From Paludibacter sp. (GTDB lineage Bacteria > Bacteroidota > Bacteroidia > Bacteroidales > Paludibacteraceae), in the NCBI GenBank assembly GCA_031284665.1, contig JAITXR010000021.1, positions 1 through 6,160 of the forward strand: a stretch of DNA of 6,160 bases, written 5' to 3'. Under the pieces are notes generated by a model. It did no database searches. It saw only the letters and a program-made list of their open reading frames with translations, and was not told the DNA's origin. Numbering within the stretch: the first letter of the stretch is position 1; each line of letters opens with the position of its first letter. A program made the position numbers and the translations under genes. This document shows positions 1 through 3,582 of this stretch, piece by piece.

Positions 1-579
1 TATTTCCTTAATCCAAGCAGGTGCAATGCGCAAATCGTGTTCAAGGTATGCTATTTTCTCTTTCAGCAAAATATTTTGTATGTGTTCAATCTCGGCTTGG
101 CTCACATTATCTTTGCCGATGCTTTTCAATGCCTGTATCGCCAAACGGCTTATTTTCCCAATAGCAGCCACATTTTTTGGCGAAGTTCTGATAAACGAAA
201 TGGTGTAATTGCCAACTTTTACTTTGCGTGCAGAGCCATCTGTAAGATAAACAATGTTCATTGGCACTTGCGTAGAAAGTCCTAACCGATTTAAGGCATA
301 CGCGCCTGTGGGAACGATTTTTGCCTTGTCGCGCCTTGCAATGGCTTCGGCAATATCTTCTATTTGGGGGGTGATTTTGCCAATAATGTCGTCAATTTGC
401 GGACGAAAAAAAATTCCTTGCGAAACTCTATCAAGTTCGCCTTTTTCGACTAAACGATTTAGCGTTCGCCTGATCGTTTCAGCACTGCCAAACGAAGCGA
501 AATTATCGTTAAAAAACAGCGCACCCCTCTTGGCTTTTTTTATTTTTGTAAGTATTTGAAATTCAACAGTATCAGCCAT
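1..579 (-). CDS. DUF6088 / AbiEi-like winged-helix protein (type IV antitoxin-like), partial at C-terminus
   Basis: This is an open minus-strand frame of 193 codons from ATG at 579, with no stop before the window's left edge. The protein starts MADTVEFQILTKI. Residues about 15-60 form a winged-helix DNA-binding region: a helix, a turn around FGSAETIRRTLNRL, and a wing at GELDRVSQGIFFRP. Residues about 70-150 carry features typical of AbiEi-like proteins, including IVPTGAYALNRLGLST followed by NIVYLTDGSARKVKVGNYTI. From family knowledge, DUF6088/AbiEi proteins repress their own promoter and neutralise an AbiEii-type nucleotidyltransferase toxin encoded just downstream. Here that position is outside the window. 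The start is chosen because it is the first ATG after a good promoter and operator-like dyad; no Shine-Dalgarno is visible. An A8 run (406-413 on the plus strand) lies inside the gene. The family call rests on recalled motifs, and the toxin partner is inferred. Confidence 0.8.
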   Translation of the reverse strand, partial: MADTVEFQILTKIKKAKRGALFFNDNFASFGSAETIRRTLNRLVEKGELDRVSQGIFFRPQIDDIIGKITPQIEDIAEAIARRDKAKIVPTGAYALNRLGLSTQVPMNIVYLTDGSARKVKVGNYTISFIRTSPKNVAAIGKISRLAIQALKSIGKDNVSQAEIEHIQNILLKEKIAYLEHDLRIAPAWIKEI

Positions 580-595
580 ATTATTTGTATATTGT

Positions 596-624
596 TGTCC
601 CAAATATTACATATATTCGGGACA
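596..624. promoter_or_regulatory. 29-bp inverted repeat, probable operator of the DUF6088 gene
   Basis: The arms TGTCCC-A-AATAT (596-607) and ATATT-C-GGGACA (613-624) are reverse complements with one mismatch, around a 5-base centre TACAT. The dyad lies between the predicted transcription start (near 630) and the ATG at 579 of the minus-strand gene. Its GC-rich ends stand out from the AT-rich surroundings. AbiEi proteins are known to bind inverted repeats in their own promoters, so autorepression is the likely role. A 5' UTR hairpin affecting mRNA stability is the alternative. Confidence 0.6.
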
Positions 625-636
625 TATTTAATACTG

Positions 637-667
637 CAAAAGTACAAATTATTTTTGAAATAAACAA
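637..667 (-). promoter_or_regulatory. Bacteroidetes-type promoter of the DUF6088 gene
   Basis: On the minus strand, TTG (665-667) and TACTTTTG (637-644) are separated by 20 bases. This matches the -33 TTG and -7 TAnnTTTG elements of the Bacteroidetes primary sigma factor. Transcription would start near 630, immediately before the 596-624 dyad and about 50 bases ahead of the ATG. Confidence 0.65.
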
Positions 668-817
668 TATTCTTTTGTTACTGTTCACAATAAAAATATT
701 TTGCAATTGTTCATAAATATTAATTCACAATCCTTATTCATTGTGTGATTTCTGAAATTTCTCAAGTTTCGAAAGCAAGAATATAGCAAACGCTAAGTTT
801 ATATGTCTTTTATTTTG

Positions 818-842
818 TGCGTATTAACTACGCATTTTTTTT
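818..842 (+). terminator. Terminator-like hairpin with T tract
   Basis: TGCGTA (818-823), a 5-base loop TTAAC, and TACGCA (829-834) form a perfect 6-bp stem followed directly by eight T residues (835-842). This is the form of an intrinsic terminator on the plus strand, although the stem is short. No plus-strand gene precedes it inside the window, so it would end either an unannotated small transcript or antisense transcription through the DUF6088 gene. A protein-binding dyad is the alternative. Confidence 0.35.
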
Positions 843-880
843 ATATCATAATTATATTATATCCGTTTATAATGAAAGTG

Positions 881-914
881 CAAAAATACTATTATTTTTT
901 TAATTCTAAACAAA
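881..914 (-). promoter_or_regulatory. Second, distal minus-strand promoter-like match
   Basis: On the minus strand TTTG (911-914) and TATTTTTG (881-888) are 22 bases apart, fitting the Bacteroidetes TTTG / TAnnTTTG consensus. It could be a distal promoter for the DUF6088 gene about 300 bases away, or drive a short transcript ending near the 818-834 hairpin. In sequence this rich in T runs, chance matches are common. Confidence 0.25.
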
Positions 915-1038
915 AAGTTATTTTTTTGCAATTTTTTTTCAAAAAAGTGTAATATCGTTTATCTGCTGCTCGCTGTCAAACTGTGCCAAAATTTCTGCCC
1001 ACCATCACTTTTGTTGAGCAACTGTAAAAACCGTTAGT

Positions 1039-1068
1039 CGCCATCTTTTATATATTGAAAATATGGCG
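1039..1068. repeat. Imperfect 30-bp inverted repeat next to a minus-strand -7-like box
   Basis: CGCCAT (1039-1044) and ATGGCG (1063-1068) are perfect complements. They extend inward after one mismatch with TTTT/AAAA, giving 11-base arms around an 8-base centre. Directly upstream on the minus strand, TATATTTG (1069-1076) fits the Bacteroidetes -7 element, but the nearest TTTG (1102-1105) is 25 bases away, beyond usual spacing. The dyad may be an operator or a relic of an older divergent promoter. Confidence 0.35.
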
Positions 1069-1134
1069 CAAATATATGTTGTTATCAATCGTTATGTTAT
1101 CCAAAACTTGCAAATTATACGGCAACAGTATGGC

Positions 1135-1150
1135 ATAAATTGCAATTTAT
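1135..1150. repeat. Perfect 16-bp palindrome
   Basis: ATAAATTGCAATTTAT reads identically on both strands without a spacer. It lies about 130 bases upstream of the GT5-like gene's promoter. A dimeric regulator site is possible, but AT-rich sequence yields such palindromes by chance more often than balanced sequence. No second copy was seen in the window. Confidence 0.3.
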
Positions 1151-1281
1151 AGTTATTTAACATTGGCAATAATAATTTAATTACACTAATTAATGCGGTG
1201 ATTATTAACATATTGACTGAGTTGTATGTAAATTAACGAAAAAAAATAACAAACCTCAAAAAAAGTTATCTTGGCAAATTC

Positions 1282-1314
1282 TTGCTAAATTAAGATTTTT
1301 TTTTTATATCTTTG
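1282..1314 (+). promoter_or_regulatory. Bacteroidetes-type promoter of the GT5-like gene and probable operon
   Basis: TTG (1282-1284) and TATCTTTG (1307-1314) are 22 bases apart and match the -33 TTG and -7 TAnnTTTG consensus. Transcription would begin near 1320, giving a leader of about 24 bases before the ATG at 1344. A T10 run precedes the -7 element. It is the only recognisable promoter for the three plus-strand genes. Confidence 0.7.
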
Positions 1315-1343
1315 CAGCCAAAATATAACGACTTCTACAATTT

Positions 1344-2147
1344 ATGAAACAAAAGAAGAAAATTCTTTACATTTCGCAGGAAATTACTCCTTATTTACCC
1401 GAAACAGACATTTCAATTATGGGGCGGCGCTTGCCGGAAACGATGCTTGAGCAGGGTAATGATGTGAGAATATTTATGCCTCGATTTGGTACTATAAATG
1501 AGCGACGTCATCAGTTACACGAAGTGATTCGTCTGTCGGGAATGAATGTAATTATTGATGATACCGACCACGCTCTGATGCTCAAAGTAGCGTCACTGCA
1601 ACCTTCACGCTTACAAGTTTACTTTATCGACAACGAAGAATACTTTCAGCGAAAGTTTATGACTACTGACCAAGATGGCGTGGAATTTGGTGATAACGAT
1701 GAACGTAGTATCTTTTTTGTGCGCAGTGTGCTGGAAACTGTCAAAAAACTGCGCTGGACACCGGATATTATTCATTGTCAAGGTTGGATGAGTGCCATTG
1801 CGCCGATGTATATCAAAAAAGCCTACAACCAAGACCCATTTTTCAGTAGCGCAAAAGTAGTGTATTCTATTTTAAATGATGATTACAAGGTATCGTTCCG
1901 TCAAAATTTTGCTAATAACTTAATTATCAGCGGAGTGAAAAAAGAACATCTCGCTCAACTTGCTAAAAAACAAGTAGATTTTGTGATGCTTAGCAAATTT
2001 GCCATACAATATTCGGATGCGGTAGTGTTAGCAGCACCGGACATTAACGGCGAAGTGCTCGAACATCTTAATCAAAGCAAGATAAAATATCTGCCTTTTA
2101 CCAATGACTATGTTACTGATTATCAAGATTTTTACAATGCTTTGTAA
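1344..2147 (+). CDS. Glycogen/starch synthase-like protein, N-terminal GT5 domain only
   Basis: The 267-residue product matches the N-terminal Rossmann half of GT5 glycogen synthases: KKILYISQEITPY (5-17), GNDVRIFMPRFG (38-49), YFIDNEEYFQR (93-103), DNDERSIFF (117-125), PDIIHCQGW (140-148) and SKFAIQYSDAVVLAAP (217-232). Bona fide bacterial glycogen synthases are about 480 residues and contain a second GT-B domain, absent here. The conserved KTGGL glucosyl-donor motif aligns with PETDI (19-23), and the conserved TIHN aligns with SILN (175-178), losing the histidine. Catalysis is therefore unlikely; a binding or regulatory role is inferred. The ORF is intact with a natural-looking end, and similar short proteins are widespread in Bacteroidetes, so this is not a fresh truncation. 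The ATG at 1344 follows a promoter but no Shine-Dalgarno. A DUF4270 lipoprotein gene follows after 27 bp, a linkage recalled as conserved in the phylum. Confidence 0.85.
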   Translation: MKQKKKILYISQEITPYLPETDISIMGRRLPETMLEQGNDVRIFMPRFGTINERRHQLHEVIRLSGMNVIIDDTDHALMLKVASLQPSRLQVYFIDNEEYFQRKFMTTDQDGVEFGDNDERSIFFVRSVLETVKKLRWTPDIIHCQGWMSAIAPMYIKKAYNQDPFFSSAKVVYSILNDDYKVSFRQNFANNLIISGVKKEHLAQLAKKQVDFVMLSKFAIQYSDAVVLAAPDINGEVLEHLNQSKIKYLPFTNDYVTDYQDFYNAL

Positions 2148-2174
2148 TCCACTATAAAAAAAATCAAAATTTAT

Positions 2175-3533
2175 ATGCGACACAATTTTTTATTTACCTG
2201 CTTAATTTGTATTGTAGCGACAACCATAATTTCGTGTAATGAAAATGTTAGCGATATGGGCGTTCAAATTCAGCCCGAAGGCGATAAAATACTGGTTGAT
2301 ACAGCCACTATATATCTCCAAACCAGCAATATCGAAATTCCTTATATTTATTCAAAACCCGACTCGTTTTTACTTGGCACATTTTTCGACCCTGAATATG
2401 GCACTTTACACGCCGATATTCTGACACAGGTACAACCGCCGGTCGATTTTAAGTTTCCCGAAGGTGCAGTAGCCGATTCGGCAGTATTGCAGTTGCGATT
2501 TCGCAGTTGGTTTGGCGCAAAGTACGACCCGATGCAAGTTAAAGTATATCAGATGAATAAAGGAAAATTTGAGTATTCGAAATCATATAAATCGAACCTC
2601 GAAGTGAGCGATTATTGCGACAAAAGCATTTTGCTTGGCGAGCGCATTTTTTCGGCTCGTGATGTGTCGGTAGCCGATTCGTTTAGAATTTACATCCCAC
2701 TTTCACAAGATTTTGTTCAAAAGTTTTCGAAAGTTTTGAATACAGTATATACGGTAGAAAATGAAACCGAATTTCAGGACTTTTTTAATGGTATGTATAT
2801 CACAACGGAATTTGGCTCTGCGAGTATGCTTTATATTGCGGGAATAAATTTGCAGTACTTTTTCCATTATACATATAAATATCCACAAAGCGACTCAATT
2901 GTTACCGTGAAAGTTGCGGCTGATTATCCATACAGTAACGAGGTGAGGTTGGTAAATCGTTTTGAAAGACCCGACCAACATACAATTTTACAGCAGATTA
3001 ATGCACAACAGGGAATGAATTTTATTTCGTCGCCTGCAAATTTTGCTACCCAAATATCGTTGTCGTTGAGCGAATTGAGAAATAAAACCAATACTAACGG
3101 TAAAAAATTGCTTTTTAATCGCACAATGCTTACTGTTGAAATAGCCGAGCCAAATGAAGGAACTTTGCCTAATCCCCTTTCCCAATCGCTGCTGCTGATA
3201 AAATCGTCGTCTGACGACCGCTTTTTCCGCACACGAGAATTGCCTTCGGATACTTGTGCCATTTTGTCGAATTATACATATCGAATAGCCAACGACTCGG
3301 TTTATTATTACTACAATTTTGATATTGCTCGCTTGCTGACAACCGAACTTTCAAAAACCGACAATGCAGTCGAAAATTTGTCGTTCAACCTTGTTCCTGT
3401 GGCATTGGGCTACGACGCAAGTGGTAATATTATTGAGGTCAAAAGTCAAAATACTATGACTGCCACCAAAATAAAATCGGGGCAAAATGGCAAAAATTCA
3501 ATGAAAATAAATGTAGTTTACAGCGGATTTTGA
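2175..3533 (+). CDS. DUF4270 domain-containing lipoprotein
   Basis: The 452-residue protein begins with a lipoprotein signal: basic start MRHN, hydrophobic segment 5-19, and lipobox I-I-S-C with the acylated cysteine at 21. Anchoring in the cell envelope, probably the outer membrane, follows from this. The mature part starts NENVSDMGVQIQPEGDKI, which resembles the opening of DUF4270 proteins, and DSFLLGTFFDPEYG (63-76) is a second typical segment. The rest is rich in beta-strand-like alternation, aromatic residues and serine/asparagine, with no catalytic motif that I can identify, and ends in the strand-like NVVYSGF. The molecular function of DUF4270 is not established to my knowledge. It lies 27 bp after the GT5-like gene with no promoter between, so co-transcription is likely. 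A 49-bp gap with a small hairpin separates it from the GH2 gene. Confidence 0.85.
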   Translation: MRHNFLFTCLICIVATTIISCNENVSDMGVQIQPEGDKILVDTATIYLQTSNIEIPYIYSKPDSFLLGTFFDPEYGTLHADILTQVQPPVDFKFPEGAVADSAVLQLRFRSWFGAKYDPMQVKVYQMNKGKFEYSKSYKSNLEVSDYCDKSILLGERIFSARDVSVADSFRIYIPLSQDFVQKFSKVLNTVYTVENETEFQDFFNGMYITTEFGSASMLYIAGINLQYFFHYTYKYPQSDSIVTVKVAADYPYSNEVRLVNRFERPDQHTILQQINAQQGMNFISSPANFATQISLSLSELRNKTNTNGKKLLFNRTMLTVEIAEPNEGTLPNPLSQSLLLIKSSSDDRFFRTRELPSDTCAILSNYTYRIANDSVYYYYNFDIARLLTTELSKTDNAVENLSFNLVPVALGYDASGNIIEVKSQNTMTATKIKSGQNGKNSMKINVVYSGF

Positions 3534-3545
3534 TTATTGAGCAAG

Positions 3546-3562
3546 CGTACTTAGAAAGTACG
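3546..3562 (+). other. Short intergenic hairpin between DUF4270 and GH2 genes
   Basis: CGTACTT (3546-3552), loop AGA, and AAGTACG (3556-3562) form a perfect 7-bp stem 13 bases after the DUF4270 stop. An A-rich rather than T-rich sequence follows, so it is a poor intrinsic terminator on the plus strand. In the shared transcript it could protect the upstream mRNA end or separate expression of the two genes. That role is inferred. Confidence 0.4.
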
Positions 3563-3582
3563 AATTATAAAAACGATAAATA

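Larger units (their letters stand above)
580..1343. other. Divergent intergenic region without a convincing gene
   Basis: These 764 bases separate the minus-strand DUF6088 gene from the plus-strand GT5-like gene. They are strongly AT-rich with many A and T runs. No frame in either direction gives a credible protein: the best are 22- and 49-codon frames of low-complexity or unremarkable sequence. The region contains two promoters assigned to the flanking genes, one further promoter-like match, a terminator-like hairpin, two dyads, and a less AT-rich stretch at about 957-1045 that may be decayed coding sequence. No tRNA-like fold was found. Confidence 0.7.

Noticed and set aside
254..559. 101-codon plus-strand ORF
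   Set aside because: It is antisense to the DUF6088-like coding sequence, which has recognisable winged-helix motifs and its own promoter.
803..952. 49-codon plus-strand frame rich in F, I, Y and K
   Set aside because: It is low-complexity translation of T runs and overlaps the hairpin at 818-842. No ribosome site or family resemblance.
976..1044. 22-codon minus-strand frame starting MATNGFYSC, behind a -7-like box
   Set aside because: It is too short and lacks any recognisable motif, and the supporting promoter has a 25-base spacer. Its ATG is part of the dyad at 1039-1068.
580..1343. CRISPR array, tRNA or insertion-sequence ends in the intergenic region
   Set aside because: No regularly spaced direct repeats, no cloverleaf-like pairing and no paired terminal repeats with target duplications were seen.
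1344..2147. GT5-like gene as a recently truncated pseudogene
   Set aside because: The frame is intact, no remnant of the C-terminal domain follows, and the next gene starts 27 bp later. Short homologues of this kind are recalled as common in Bacteroidetes.
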